Part shown: positions 22,388 through 35,878 of the stretch, piece after piece
How positions within the stretch are numbered: the first letter of the stretch is position 1
Layout: every line of letters starts with the position of its first letter
DNA from: Paracentrotus lividus
Lineage: Eukaryota > Echinodermata > Echinoidea > Camarodonta > Echinidae
Assembly (NCBI GenBank): GCA_940671915.1
Contig: CALNVZ010003433.1
Span: 16,071,058-16,135,057, forward strand
Length of the DNA stretch: 64,000 bases
Reading direction: 5' to 3'
Program-made: the position numbers and the translations under genes
Notes under the pieces: generated by a model
What the model saw: only the letters and a program-made list of their open reading frames with translations
Told to the model about the DNA's origin: nothing
Databases searched by the model: none

Positions 22388-23879
22388 GATATTTTATATT
22401 ATTAATGGTATATATCTATACCTGTCTTGGCAATAAATTATTTTTTTTTATATCGGATTTGAATAAGAAATCAAAGGTGTTTGTCTGATTTGTATGTACA
22501 CATAACCAATGTCGCCAATATAGATCATAACAACTGGCAGACAGAAAGGTTTCTAGGTACAGACTACCCTCTGTGAGGTTGACAACATTATATTGATGCA
22601 AAATTTAAGGAATAAAGGATTTGCATGTATCGGATTAAAATAATATCGATTTGTTCATCATACCAGAAGAAAGGCGAGCATGCGCGTTGGTAAACAACTC
22701 TGATTTCTCGTCTTCATCAATATCAAGGCACTGATGGATTTGAATCATTTCCTTATCTGTCAATATTAGCCCCTATAATTACAAATTTGTATTGCATGCC
22801 CCCATTTTTTTAAAAACAAAATATTCTACCGCTTTCCTTTGAGGGAAAAGAGCTGTTATGTTCTTCGGTTTCTGACATTTCGGTTAGATAATCTCTGCTA
22901 AGCATCTTACAGCTTATCAGGAGTATGGCCATTATTTTGTTTGTTACTCTTTACTCCAAGTACATCATCTGTAGACATTATTGAGGGTGGAGCCACGGCT
23001 GGGGGCATCCCGGCGTCAAATTTCACAGACTCGAGTTGGTATAGTATTGTTTCTCAAGATTCTTGAAGGGCAAAATGGGCGCATCAGAGAAATCTTCTCT
23101 AATCTGAAACCTCTACTCTTTGCTAAAAGTTCACATTACTCTCTCCTCAGCAGTTGTAACGCACATTTGAAGTTACATGTCTTCATGGCGCGCACTGTCA
23201 GAACGCGTTTTGGCGATATTCGTCGTGCATCGCACCGCATATGAAATAAAGTTTATCGAACTTGATGCTACAGTCACACAGACATTTACGTTGAGGTACG
23301 TCCGGTGTTGCGTCCCAAAATTCACTTTTTTTCCGGATCCCATAGATGCCTCCCCGTCATAGTCATCAGTATAAATAATGATAATTTCGTTCATCAGAAA
23401 GGATAGAATAGAAGATGAAATACGGATAAAACAACAAAAACGTAACTAAACGTAAGTGTCTGTGTGACCGTTGTATAAAGGGGGGGGGGTCTCCCACTTC
23501 GTTGCGAACTCAGACGAAGGAAGCGAATTTACACAGTGTCATTTTTCGTTCCTACTCCGTTTCAGTATACATCAATCTGAACGCATTTTCTTTGTTAATG
23601 TGCTTGCCTAACAAAGCAGTACAGCAAATAATGTGTCATGCTGTTAATCACTCTGGGAGTTGGCTAGATTCTCTCTATGTGATACAAAATAAAATGTGCC
23701 ATTAGCTTCATTCATCTGGGTTCGCACCTCTTAACAAAGATACGTAGATGATTGTATCAATTTTCATACCTTTGAAAGGGGACTCAAGCATGATTGTTTT
23801 TTTGTTTTTTTGTTTTTTTTTCGTAAAAAAATCTTTCGGAAAGTTTGAATTACCAATCAGTTGTTTCTATCCCCTGAAA
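22388..23879. other. unannotated sequence
   Basis: No gene is recognised. Short frames at 22981-23394 overlap on both strands and show no domain. A G-run lies at 23480-23489. Confidence 0.45.
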
Positions 23880-24110
23880 CAATTCGGCTTATATGATTCA
23901 CATGGCTTTAAATTAATGATTACGTTGAAGCCTTGCAGGAACCTCAAAGGGTGGCTTCTTAAATCCTTCGGAGACACCGAACCCACATAAAAAAGAGCGA
24001 GCTTCTTAACACGTGCCTGTACCCATCAGTGTGACGTCATGTACATCAATTATTTAAAATCACTTAAATTTCAATCTAAATGTATTTTTGTTAGTTCATT
24101 TCTTTGCCAC
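23880..24110 (+). repeat. diverged direct repeat, copy A
   Basis: Blocks such as ATGATTCACATGGCTTTA, CTTCGGA, AGCTTCTTAACACGTGCCTG and a late TATTT...TTCTTT...TGCCACA recur in the same order at 25045-25275. Confidence 0.45.
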
Positions 24111-24299
24111 ACCTTAGAGGTTATCGGAAGTAAAAAAAAAAAAATGGCTGTAATAAATGAATTTCGAACGTGATTTAACACAAATCTATCGAATGATCCC
24201 TTTTCATGGGCACTTGTAATTCGAGTGTGTAACGTACAGACGTAACATGCCTATTTAGCTCATCGATACGTATTGCTTTTCTAAAATGGATAAAATTAA

Positions 24300-24480
24300 C
24301 AATAATGATAATAATGCTAATAACAATACTAATGATAATAACAATGATAAAAACGGTAGTCATAAATAATAATAATGATAATAATAATAATAAGAAGAAG
24401 AAGAAGAAGAATAACAATAATAATAAAAAATAAAAAAATAAATAATAATAATAATAATAATGATAATAATAATAATAATG

Positions 24481-24516
<36 letters not shown>

Positions 24517-24610
24517 GTAATAACGACAATGGTAATTATCTTCATCATCATCATGGTAATTATTTTTATTATTAATATTACTATCATTATTATCATTATT
24601 ATTTATTTAT
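24300..24610. repeat. (AAT)n/(GAA)n/(ATT)n low-complexity tract
   Basis: Triplet-rich tract with poly-Asn, poly-Ile and poly-Leu shadow frames. A (GAA)n core lies at 24391-24411. Confidence 0.95.
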
Positions 24611-25044
24611 TCCGGACTAACGAACCTTTCGTAGTATCGAGTAATCTCATTTATTTTGATTCACAATGTTCTCATGATATATTGTGTGCATATAAATGAA
24701 AACCATTAAGAATTTTTAAAGCAGGAACCAAAAACGGTGGCAAATATTGCATGATTGGCAATTGAGCATGCACACTGCATCAGTAAGTTCAACTCTCCCC
24801 TACCTCATTAGCATATTTCTGGATTAGACACCAATCGTTAGAAGTATGCTTATGCTGGATCCTCCAGCCACGACATTATACAAAAAAAAAACCAAAAAAA
24901 ATGAATTTTGCAAACGTATGATCTTTAATCAAGTCATCATAATTACAGTTACAGTAAATACATAATTACAATTACATTATAATTACAGTTTATCTACCCT
25001 AAATACTGACGCACCCTCATCGTCAAACTGCTGGATCGGTGGCC
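24611..25044. other. unannotated sequence
   Basis: Nothing recognised apart from an A-run near 24882-24900. Confidence 0.4.
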
Positions 25045-25275
25045 GATTTAAATGATTCACGTGGCTTTACATGAATCTCTTCGGATGCATAAAAGTACAA
25101 GAAAGGCATTTTTCTTTTGTTGTTTTGCAGTCAATGCCTCTAAAAGAAAGCCCCCTGAAAATCGACCAACTTCTTCACACGTGCTTGTAGCCAAATGGCA
25201 CCATTTGCTTCTAATTCAATAACAATTGTAATATATATCATTCTGTATTTCTTTATTCCCTGTGACTGCCACATC
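25045..25275 (+). repeat. diverged direct repeat, copy B
   Basis: Matches 23880-24110 in order and orientation (ATGATTCACGTGGCTTTA, AACTTCTTCACACGTGCTTG). Spacing is about 1.17 kb. Confidence 0.45.
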
Positions 25276-25854
25276 GGATATGTTAAAAAGACAATTTGAG
25301 AGGGTCATTCTAACTATAAACTAGATTTATAAGAAAAGAGCAATATGAGACGTAAGTCATTCACAAAAAAGAAGAAGTATATACAAAGGATCTAGCTGGG
25401 ATAGATTACCGTTTCGGTGGCACAATTGTTTGAGCATAATTTAGTGCCCTTTCAAAGTATTGTGTTAAATCCGGCCATACATCCGCCAATGACAAAAGAA
25501 TGAATAGACATGGACATCTTTTTTTTCTTTCTCATAATACCCAATAGATTTCTAAGATTTTTTTTTGTCAAACAAAATAAACTATTCATTTAAAAGCTAT
25601 TTATTTTATTGTTACAAAAAATAATATAATTTCTCTACATTAGTACAGATGACAAAACAATTTGGTGGCGAACTGCCCCTCCCGGTCGAGATCTAAGGAA
25701 GGAGGGGTGGGGTGTGTTCTTATATCATACAATTGCGTATAACACAGCCCGGCCTTCTTTTTCGTGCCCAACACGTAGAGAAACATAAAATATTGGATAA
25801 TATAACAATTGAAGAATAGAAGAAGAACAAACTTCCCCAAATTACTCCCTCCCC

Positions 25855-25894
<40 letters not shown>

Positions 25895-26769
25895 TGCCTT
25901 TTGTTTTAACTTTCAAATTCTAAAAAAAAAATTGCCCCAAAAATTAATCTGCCATAATATTACTTTCCCCTCCCCAAATAAAAACAGAACAGTGACTCAT
26001 CCCCATTCGTTTAACGCGGGCTTTCCCAGACAAAAAAAGGAAAAAAAAAACAACAACAACTTACAACAAAAAAGAATTTCCCCTTCCAAAATAAAACAAC
26101 ATCAACAATAATTGTTGTACCGGTAGTGTCCAATACTACATGATGTAAAGAAGAATGCTGTTACTTTGCTAAAATCCCGGTATTTTAAATATGCAAGTTA
26201 GAAGAGAATCTTTGAAACTGAGACGATACATGATAGTCACAATACACTGTTGCTGATTCGTTCAACAAGAAAGGTATTTTTGTTTTATCCCAATACCTCC
26301 ACCGTCTAACCGACCTACCCTTTATAGCTGCTTTTAAAAGATTCACATTCAAATTTTTTTGACGTTAGCCCTAACTAGGTTACTGTAAAATACGTAAATT
26401 AAAGCTCACGCGAGCCGTGTAACACGTACATTTATATCGTGTCTCGTTATTCACGTGAACCTCTTTTGAGATTCGATGAGCAAGATTTAACTAAAGCTAT
26501 TAAGCTGCTCAATCACTTCAAGTAATACCCGTTTGGTGTGACATGATTATTAATGGTAATAGCAGATGGATTTCTGTCAATCGTAGGTGTATCGATGTTG
26601 CACGAGAATTGCCGTCACGTGGACCCCTTTTGCCCAGATTTTTGAGAAAAAAAAGAAAGAAAAACAAAAACAAAACAGAAATCAAATTTTGGGTTTCCTT
26701 ATAAAAACGAAGGTAGCACTACCTTTTGTTCTCCCTGTTGTATCACTAAAAACCACAATCCTACAAAAG
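25276..26769. other. unannotated sequence with poly(A) tracts
   Basis: A-runs lie at 25857-25892, 25922-25930 and 26040-26060, flanked by C-rich patches. The lysine-rich frame at 25809-26111 is a by-product. Confidence 0.5.
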
Positions 26770-26925
26770 TTGTTGAAATGATTTAATTTTAAGTACATTG
26801 TTCACGTTTTAGGAGGGTGCTTCACAGGGTAACGTGTTCTGGCAGGTGAGCCTACCGGGGTATGTCTTAAACCTCTTAGATATATCGGGTAACAGAGGAT
26901 TACAGTCTGCCTCCCCGATTTTTTG
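26770..26925 (+). repeat. diverged direct repeat, copy A
   Basis: GGTGAGCCTACCGGGGTATG, AGATATATCGGGTAACAGAG and GATTA recur at 27265-27410 in the same order, about 490 bp downstream. Confidence 0.65.
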
Positions 26926-26995
26926 GTACATTTTATATTTTTCTTTACCGATTGATTTTCAGAAAATGCCATCAGAACTGATTTGCAAACAAATA

Positions 26996-27040
26996 TTTTT
27001 TTTTTTTTTGGTTTTTTTTTGTTGGGGGGGGGGGGGGTTT
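26996..27040 (+). repeat. T-run followed by G-run
   Basis: A T-run, then TTGTTGG running into fourteen Gs. The G-run could form quadruplexes or be a consensus artefact. Confidence 0.8.
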
Positions 27041-27264
27041 GGAACTTACCTCTTGCCTTTGACATTTTGTATCAAGTGCAAATTTTTAAAGAATAATATG
27101 AAAATTGCAGCAATATTTGCTCTTTTCTTTTTAAAACTTGTACGTACTCATTTTGTTAGCATTTATGCTAACATCAATATACCTTCCCTGTAATTAATAC
27201 TAAAACCGGAAATATTCTGGCATGCACGAAAATCTCAACCAAAATCTGAAACCACAATCATTAG

Positions 27265-27410
27265 TTAAAATGATTTAATTGTGAGGTATAAGCAAGCTTC
27301 GGGAGTGTGCTCTCTGAGACTGGCGTGTACTTGCAGGTGAGCCTGATGGAGTACGTTTTAAGCCTATGAGATAGATCGGGTAACAGAGGATTAGAGCTTG
27401 TCTGCATTTT
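27265..27410 (+). repeat. diverged direct repeat, copy B
   Basis: Partner of 26770-26925 (GGTGAGCCTGATGGAGTACG, AGATAGATCGGGTAACAGAG). Confidence 0.65.
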
Positions 27411-28970
27411 GATCAATTATGTCTTCAGAAATAGTAGTATCTCCTTTTCAGTTTTTTAGCTCCTCTTCCCCTATACAGCAGGCGTAGGATGAGGATTTAT
27501 ATCAAGTCCAAAAATTATAAATTCCTAAAACGATATTGTTTACCATTGGTCCTTTAATCTTGGACTATTTGAATGGTATCAAATTGTGTAAACTGTAAGC
27601 TTGTACATTCCCATAAAGGTCGAACTCGAGTAGGCCTTATAATGTTAGCCTAATTTCGGTAGCCTCACATAATGCCTTTAGGTATTTACATTAAAAGCCG
27701 ACGATCATATGTCATGGTACAAAAAGCAATACACCTTAAGCAAATTTACAAGCCGAAATGAATCTAGAAGTATACGGTAATGAATAAATTGTCGGATCAC
27801 TTATCACTCATGAGACTGGAATTCATTGCAGTTGAACCACTTTAAAAATTGATGGTTTGTTTATGTTAAATTTATCTAGCTCTTACTCCAATGCAGGGAG
27901 TAGACTAGATTTACAGCATAGTTCAAATTGTCATTAAAGATCCAATATCCTTTAGAATGTCAAAATGTAATTGCAGCATTTACCTTCGGGGTGAATTAGA
28001 TAATGATACAAATTTGAAAATTACCCGTTGATCGAAATACAAAATACTTCGGTTAATTCAGTATGGGGGGGGGGGAGGAACCCGATGTGTAAATATTTGC
28101 TGCATATTTGTGGGCTTTTTTTTTCCTTCACATTTTCTGGTACGTAATTCCTTGCGTGTTTTGTTGAAATATTTTTAAAATATATTTTACAGTTAAATGC
28201 AAAGATTACCAGACCGATGTGAACCCCCCCTTTTTTTTTTTGTTGCTCTAAACAACGTGACTGCATTTACTTTTCAGTCCGCTCTGATCTGATTGATACC
28301 GTTCTATCAGAACCCAATGGAGCAACCACTCAATCTCCATGCTGGGGAAAAACTTGGAAATAGGGGTTTTCCAGATCATATTAAGTAAATTCATGTTTCT
28401 GTTATCAACATTTATTTTGTCTGTTAAACGTGATGTTAAACAGATAAAAGTTGTTGTATAAATATAGAATATTTATTCCCTTCCAATCATTTTCAGTTTG
28501 TTTTTATTAATAATGTTTTTTATATTGACCTACTATTTCTGTGAACCCGACTCCAGATAGAGATCCCAAGTAAAGGAAATTGAACTCGCGGGAATTGTAG
28601 GCCTAATTGAAAAAAAAAAAAAAAAAATTACATGCCATCAAATGACTTGCCTTGAAAAAAAGAGAGAATTTGACCCACAAACAATACATAATGATGATTT
28701 CATAATTTGACAAATATATATATAAAAAAAAAAAAAAAAAAAAAAAAAAACGAAGAGGGAAAATAAGAGAGTATTTCATTTAGAGACGGATAATGTTCTT
28801 TTTTTGGTTGATATATTTCCTGATGATAATCCTGATAATTTATAAAAAAAAAGATGCCGATAAGTAATAAATGTGTGCTATGAACAACCCAATATAAAGA
28901 GATTTGTGTGAAAATTTAGATGGAGCAGATATCTGGTATGGTTAATGCAAGTATGCACGTTTGTGAATGC
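27411..28970. other. unannotated sequence
   Basis: No gene is recognised. G- and C-runs lie at 28065-28078 and 28226-28240, and A-runs at 28609-28627 and 28727-28750. Confidence 0.45.
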
Positions 28971-29095
28971 TGCGTGTGTGTGTTTTTTTTTTTTGTGGTG
29001 TGTTTGTGTGTGTGTGTGCGTGCGCGCGTCGTGTGTGTGTGTGTGTGTGTGTGTGTGTTGCGTGTGTGCGTGTGTGTGTGTGTGTGTTTGTGGGA
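28971..29095 (+). repeat. (GT)n microsatellite
   Basis: GT-rich tract interrupted by T-runs and GCGCGC. Cys/Val and Thr/His shadow frames occur on both strands. Confidence 0.97.
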
Positions 29096-30097
29096 CGGGT
29101 GTTTTTCACAGAGGGATTGGGTATGTGTATCAGACAATGACAGATAGGGTTCAATGGTGGATATTTCCCGCGACGGACACATATAACGAAGCTAGCAGCG
29201 TCTCTCTGATGGCTAATGGCACCCGCAAAGATGTTTTTGAGATGGAATCAGCCAATCTGCTCATCTCGACTAAAAATAAAGCCATCGTGACGACATAAAC
29301 GACATTTAGATGACCGGGGAAATGCGTATGGGGCCAGCGAACAGAAAGGGTAGAAAGGGAACAGATAGATATTGTCTCTCTTTTATCGGATTATCAAAGC
29401 TGTCGGAGATTATACACATGGATCAGATATGACACGCTTACGCAAGGCTTTTTCGCGCATTTGCCGAAAAGCGTTGCTCACTATCTCCTAAAAATAACAA
29501 TTCTATGATCATTTTGGTATATCAAATTCCCAAATTGATTGTTTTAACCACAGGGAATTTTTTTAATGAATAATTCAACAAATTGCATTAGAGAAAATTT
29601 AACAAACAAGTTTGTCTTTCCAGTGGGGTAGACAGAATTGATCGATCAAGATCTTGGGTTTTATGTATTTTTTTTTTATCATGGCACACATATTAGATTT
29701 CTATTTTGAGCCTAGCCTAAAATACCCTCTAACTTAATTTCGGTTGTCGACAACCTCAACTGTGTATCAAAAGAAGGAAAAAGTTTGCAATTATTTTTAT
29801 GTTAGCAGAGAAAAAGGTTTTATTCATTGACTAAATGTGTACGACAAAACTGGTACAATTATACAGTTTTATGTAAATCAATTAAGAGAAAAACATTTTC
29901 AGAACTCCAAAGTCATTACAAGAAATAAATGCATTTTCAGGTGGTTGAAACAAACTATGTAGAGATAAAATGAAATTTCGTTCCTAATATAAAAACATTC
30001 CGTTCACATCATTGCGCTAAAATATTCTTTTATGAGTTCTAAAGCTAAAACTTAATTTGTTTAATGTTTATATGCTGGTATAATTATTATCGTTATA
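29096..30097. other. unannotated sequence
   Basis: No gene or repeat is recognised. Confidence 0.4.
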
Positions 30098-30556
30098 CAG
30101 AGTGAGTAACAAAAAAGTCCCATCATTGTGACCTTGTCTTGTTTGAAGGAACATTTAATCATGTGGTTCGTGATATGTCTTGGTAGAGTCGTCCTCTCGG
30201 CATTTGTTGGTACTTTTTTTTTTAATTTGGATCTTGGTACGCATGACTTAGTAACAGACAATTTTCAGAAGACGGTAAAATCTCACGTGCGCCAAATAGA
30301 TGGGTGAAGATTAAAAACAAATGTTGACTGAATATGTGTACACACAAACACAAACACAAACACAAACACCCTTTCACCACACACCGTCAAGATTGTCTAT
30401 TATTAAGTCATGCGTGCAAAGATCCAAATGAAAATGGTACCAATAAATGCTAGGAGGATGACTCTACCAGGACATGTCATGAAACCCACGATTAAATCTT
30501 CATGCTTTTCACAAGACAACTTCAAAATGATGGGACATTTTTATTGACTCACTCTA
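30098..30556. mobile_element. foldback mariner-like MITE
   Basis: CAGAGTGAGTAACAAAAAAG at the left faces ...CAATAAAAATG-type sequence ending ACTCACTCTA at the right. The inverted arms stay alignable for about 190 bp (30098-30290 and 30365-30556), through TGTCTTG, GGTAGAGTC, GGTAC and CGCATGACTTA. Both ends abut TA (30096-30097 and 30557-30558), as expected for Tc1/mariner insertions. A (CAAACA)n stretch lies in the centre. No transposase is encoded. The short minus frame at 30061-30261 is a repeat by-product. Confidence 0.82.
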
Positions 30557-33500
30557 TATCGTTGTGTATTAAATGTTATTATGATGCCGTGTATACCTGG
30601 ACGTAATCTGCCTCTTTGTTTAAAAACCATAATTACACTTGTTTCTTTGTTCAATGTTTGTTGGCACAATAGGGAAGATTCTCTCATATTATATTCTTTT
30701 TTGCAAAGGGCGGCTACATCATTTAAGTTTAGATCATCCTTTTCATTGTAATATTTCAATTGCACGTATGATCATAACCTGAAAAAGTTCATCAGAACTT
30801 GAAGAAGTCAGCCAAAAGCTCGAATAAACTCACAACTATGTCTCATACGCTTTCATGTCATACTTGACTTACCTTCTTCTACACATTTCTACACTTTACT
30901 TCATCGGACAATATTTTATATAATTTTTTTTTATATACAAAAGTTATTGGTTATGACATGAACTTTGAAATACATTTAAATCGAAATATATTAAGATTCC
31001 TGCAGGCGTATCATATTTAGAATCACTTTAAAGTAGATAAGCTTTCTCCTGCTTCGGGAGATACGGAGGTGAAATATATATGGGTTAATACTTTGGAAGT
31101 CAAAACGTCATCAAATGCATAATTTAAACATATCGTAAAATGCCTGCAACAAATAATATCACTTCGTTTTCACATGTCATCTTCTAAAAGCAATTAAAAT
31201 ATTTTTAAACATTAAAATCATATCAAAATATTAAAATAACTTAATCCAACGTCATGAAAATTAATAATTTAAAAAGTTCAAAATAATGTATTGTGTGAAT
31301 TAATAACCGATACCTTCATCCCAAGAGTTCCCGAAGTTAGAGCTGATGCAGATGTTCAAGTTGTGGTTTCCTGACAAGGGAATTGATTTATTCCCCTGGA
31401 TGCACAATAATACACCAAGTGCTTGTTATGGAGTTATAACTGTCGTTAATAATGACATACTTAAAATTCGATCTACTCTGACGTGCTAATAAAGCTTTTA
31501 AAAGATAATCTTCTGTATGAATTAAACAGTAGTCAACCCCTTTTTTATAACCTAAAATAGATGGAAGGGAAGCTGTATTTATTTCAATGACGTACCATAA
31601 TGCCGATATGATAGATCATAGAGTATTACTTTTATTTCGGATAAAGTAATACAATGATACAGGGGTTTAGTTTAAACTTACTTAATTAATCATTTTAATG
31701 ATGACTTAATATTGACAGATGGCAATTCCGTTAAATACAAGCCATTACGACTGCATTTGCAAGATAAAGCAGGTGCACTGTTCTGAACAACTAAACATGT
31801 TTTATGTTTATCTAGATCATAGAACCAACTACGTTTTGAAATAAAATATATACATCGACGCGAGGGATATACTCTGTACTGGAGGTAAACAATTTTACAT
31901 TCGTTGAACAAAAGTAATTGCGATTGTAGACTTGCAAGATAGCTTTTATACTGTTCTGCATAAATAAATATATTATATAAAAAAAATACTCACTTGGAGT
32001 TTCGTTATCATCCAAAATCTTGGATCATATTCAGTGGCGGATCCAGATGGAGGGGAGCTATTAACAGTCTTGCGCTCCCTTGTTATTTGTTTATTTGTTT
32101 GTGTTTTTTTGTTGTTTATAATGGATTGGATATCGATGTTAATATCAGAAACTTACCGAATGTCCCCCTTTTATATATATATTTTTATTAACCTGGTTTC
32201 GCCGCAGATATTAATGTTTATCGCTTGTCATCATGCAAAAACAAATACCAAGAGTGTTACTCTTACGCCATAATATTCCCCTTTTTAATTGTTTTGTTAA
32301 TATCCCAGGTGTTAAATCATATCAATGCCTTCCATTTGTATTCACCTATTTATAATCATTAATAGTATAAACATTATAAATAAAATTTTATAATTGCAAA
32401 TATGATGTTTTAACAGCGTTCAAAACAAGGCCATTTATTTTATACACTATTATGCCAACAGTAACAGCAATCTGTAAACCTTTAGTGGAAGGAGGATATC
32501 ATTATACAAAATAGCTTTTAGGCAGTGATTTTCTGAGTGATCGGTTACCTCTGACTTTTACACAAAATGAAATTAATATCATGTTTTTGTCCAATATGCC
32601 ACATTCTCCACAGACGATCCCCTTTCCCGCGGGGAGAGGAATAAAATTTTGTCAGTTTTCTGTAATGAATAAAAAATTTGGAAGTAAAGAGTAGGCATTG
32701 TTTGCCTTCTATAACTCAAGCCGCGTCTCATCGCTTATTAAGCACGTCTTCTTTATAGAGTTATCGAGCGAGATGATTACATTTATTTTGGATTTCCCTT
32801 TAGGCATATTATAGAAAATATAAGTTTCAGCTATAGGCCTACTAGCACATTTTTCTATAAACAAGTGCCGATATGAAAAGCGATATCTTGGATATGGCAA
32901 AAAGCAGCTTTGTTTGTGCTTAGATCTTTTAAAAAGGATTTATCATATTGTATACGAAAAGTTCAGTATTAGTACACCAAGTAATTATTAATTATGGAAT
33001 CATTGATGCCGCAGTATGATCGATTAAAAATAAATCGAAATGCCTAACGTTTGTCAATAGACTAATAAAATTGTTTTACGGTTTTGATTCCAGTTGTTGT
33101 CGATGCATTGACATTTTCCGAAAAGGCATTGCACAGCGTTGTGCTCGTAAAGACTAATATGGAAGGGCGTCTCGACATGTTCTACTAGTACTTATTAACG
33201 AAAACAAAATAAATTATGAAGGACTTGCCAACACCATAATAAAATTAAATATAACAAATCTTGACTTTTCAAATAAATGATACATTTAACAATTTGCAGT
33301 GAGTATAAATGTTTTAAACTGTTCAGGATAGCTTCATTGTTTATTGAGCAATCAAGTGCCTATTGAAATCACAGAACCTTATTATTATTCTATCATCAAT
33401 GTCTAAATTTGTGTACATTGGACTAAACTGTATCTCCCCTATGAATGCATCTTTCTTTATTGCTTTAGCGGGTTTTTTAAATTTAATTTTTTGAATATTT

Positions 33501-34832
33501 CATGATTGTGATGAGCTGTAAAACAAAATTATCCATATTTGCATCTTTCAAAATTGATATCATAACACGAAAAAAGTAACGAATGGTTTGTTATTCTTTA
33601 TTTTTTTCTTAAAATAAAGGCACTGCCTATAATTAAACACCATGATTAAGCTTCATATAGAACAATAGGTATGATTTTCCATAAATGGTCTTTGGGCCTC
33701 TGGCTCTACTATATATAGTTAAAGTTGTAGTAATGGAATGTTTGGTGATTGTGTTTTTAATCTATTTACCCCGGGGCATGGCTCTTAAGGCGAGCCATTT
33801 CTGTCCACACATCGATCTCACCGATAAGAACAAAACAACCCTCCCTCGACATAAACGCTTTTATGAAATTATTTCTTTTAACAAAAACACCTCAATCGAT
33901 CTTTTTAATCAGGAATGTCAAAATACGACTGCGTATAACCTTGCTTAAAATGCACCACAACGAAAAATAGAAAGATCCTCAGATGTCACTGGTTGACCAT
34001 GGTGAAACTGTTATCGTACTTCCCTCGGGATCTTATTTTTTGACTTAACGCTTAACCGCCCCCCCCCCTTACCAATAATTCCCTAGAGGTTATTCTTAAG
34101 TGAAACATCACGCACAAGACAGCAACATATGACGTAAAGACAGGGTCCAATGTTGTGCTCGAATTTCAATTGAACCATGATGGATTGTTCCCCGGGGTGA
34201 AATGTACATCCAGGGATGTTGGTGACGAATGGTGGGCTTGGAAGACAACACTCCCAGACGAGACCGTATAGCCTCGAAAATGGCGTCAAATCTAATTTCC
34301 CGCGCTTTTAAGGTGCGCAGCGGCAAGAATCAACAAGCTTAAGGTGATATTACATGCGTCGATGGCTTAACTGCTGGTTAATTTCATTGAACACTGGTTC
34401 AAATTGGTTTATGGCCGATTTACAGACAGTAGAAAGGGCTGTCAGTGAACCTGATCGAGTACATTCCGGACTTCAAGTCTTTTTATTTAGATAATTTCAA
34501 TTTTATTTTTTGCTTGATAAAATAATTTTATTTGTACGTTGTGAAACTATATAAAATTATAATAACCTGGCAAAAGTTTTCCATTATTCTATACACAAAA
34601 AGCAAGGATATCTCCAACAAAAAAAAAAAGAAAAAAGAAAAAAAAAAGAGAGAACAATTTAAACAAAGTAGAGAAAGAACAAAGAAATAAGGTTTTAAAA
34701 CCCAAATCTTTGACATCCATAGTCATTATTTGTAATAGCAGAGAGTATTATTATCGTATCTTTTAAACATTACACCTTTTAAAAATTACACGTATTTACA
34801 CAACATTTTATTTCTTAATTTGTTGTGATAAC
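30557..34832. other. long stretch without a recognised gene
   Basis: AT-rich sequence. Scattered frames of 60-90 codons show no domain. CAGTGGCGGATCCAG at 32033-32047 matches a widespread repeat-terminus motif. The block at 34083-34330 is GC-richer, with two overlapping minus-strand frames and no recognised product. A C-run lies at 34061-34069. Confidence 0.45.
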
Positions 34833-35878
34833 TACACTGTCCGTCATAAAGGTGGAATATTTGTTTGCCGCTATAGCGACATGATTTTGCTCCGGCCTTA
34901 ATTTCTTGAATATGTTTGTCCCTGCTTTTACTTTTCGGGACCCTGGCTATATCTTCGACATTCTTCCAACCCTTAACGTGGACTTTTTTTACCCCAAAAG
35001 TTAAGCCAACCCCCATGATGCCCATTTTTGTCATTTTTTTCTCATTTTGGGGCCCTTTTTGTAATTTTTTCTCATTTTGGGGCCCCTTTTTCATATTTTT
35101 GTTTTCCCGGCCGATCAAGCCCCATCAGTCCTATCCCCAGGAAACGCGTCTGAGGTGTGCTGTTTATATTGTTCTTCAAGTTAAATCTACTTTTGTGGTG
35201 AGCTTGGGTCTCTTGTATAGGGGAGGGGTTGAAGTAAAAGGCGAGACTGGTGAAAATTCGGAATATGTTATTCCATCTTTATGCTGAAAAACTAAATAAA
35301 TAAAAGACAGCCTTTAACCCTTAAATATCATCCTTTTCATGTTAATTTCTGTTTAGCCGTAATGACAAGGTTGTAAAATGGTAATTGTTGGTAAAACTTC
35401 ATTTTGATTTATGTTTGGTTGAGATTTTACAATACAATTTGGGAAGATAGAAATTTCCATGATGTAAAAATGAATAATATGAATGTTGAACCCCAATCAA
35501 AATAAATTTTGACCCCTCCACTACACAAAAGAGTCGAGCCTGTAAACATAAAACTAGATTTAACTTAAAGAACAACAACACATCTACACCTCAGACGTGT
35601 TTCCTTGGGGTAGGACTGAGGGGGCCTTGGTGGGTCGCGAAAACAAAAAGGGGCCCCAAAAATAAGAGAAAATGACATGATGAAAATGGCCATCTTCTGG
35701 GGGTGACAAACTTTTTGGAAGAAAAATCACCGGGATGGGTTGAGGAAACGTTCAAGAAATAGCCAGGATCCGGGAAGGTGAAAGCGGGGACAAAAAAAAT
35801 CAAGAAATTAAAGCCGGAGCAACATATTGTCGCTTGAGCCAGGAAAAAAAATATTCCACCTTTATGACGAACATTGTA
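34833..35878. mobile_element. foldback DNA element with ~420-bp inverted arms
   Basis: TACACTGTCCGTCATAAAGG at the left faces CCTTTATGACGAACATTGTA at the right. The arms (about 34833-35260 and 35480-35878) remain alignable through CGTCTGAGGTG, CCCCATCAGTCC, TTAAATCTA and GGGAGGGGTT. A region around 35030-35100 in the left arm repeats TTTTTCTCATTTTGGGGCCC two to three times. The overlapping frames here (34786-35287 and 35591-35881) arise from the arms and encode nothing recognisable. The TACACTGT terminus resembles that of the element at 21826. Confidence 0.78.

Noticed and set aside
28916-29298. Cys/Val-rich and Thr/His-rich frames
   Set aside because: By-products of the (GT)n microsatellite.
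30776-30870. A second hammerhead-like stretch (TTGAAGAAGTC...AAAAGCTCG)
   Set aside because: The core lacks the first C of CUGANGA, GAAA is changed to AAAA, and stems I and III do not form.
34083-34326. Minus-strand protein-coding gene
   Set aside because: Two overlapping frames of equal length, no recognised domain, no start or splice context.
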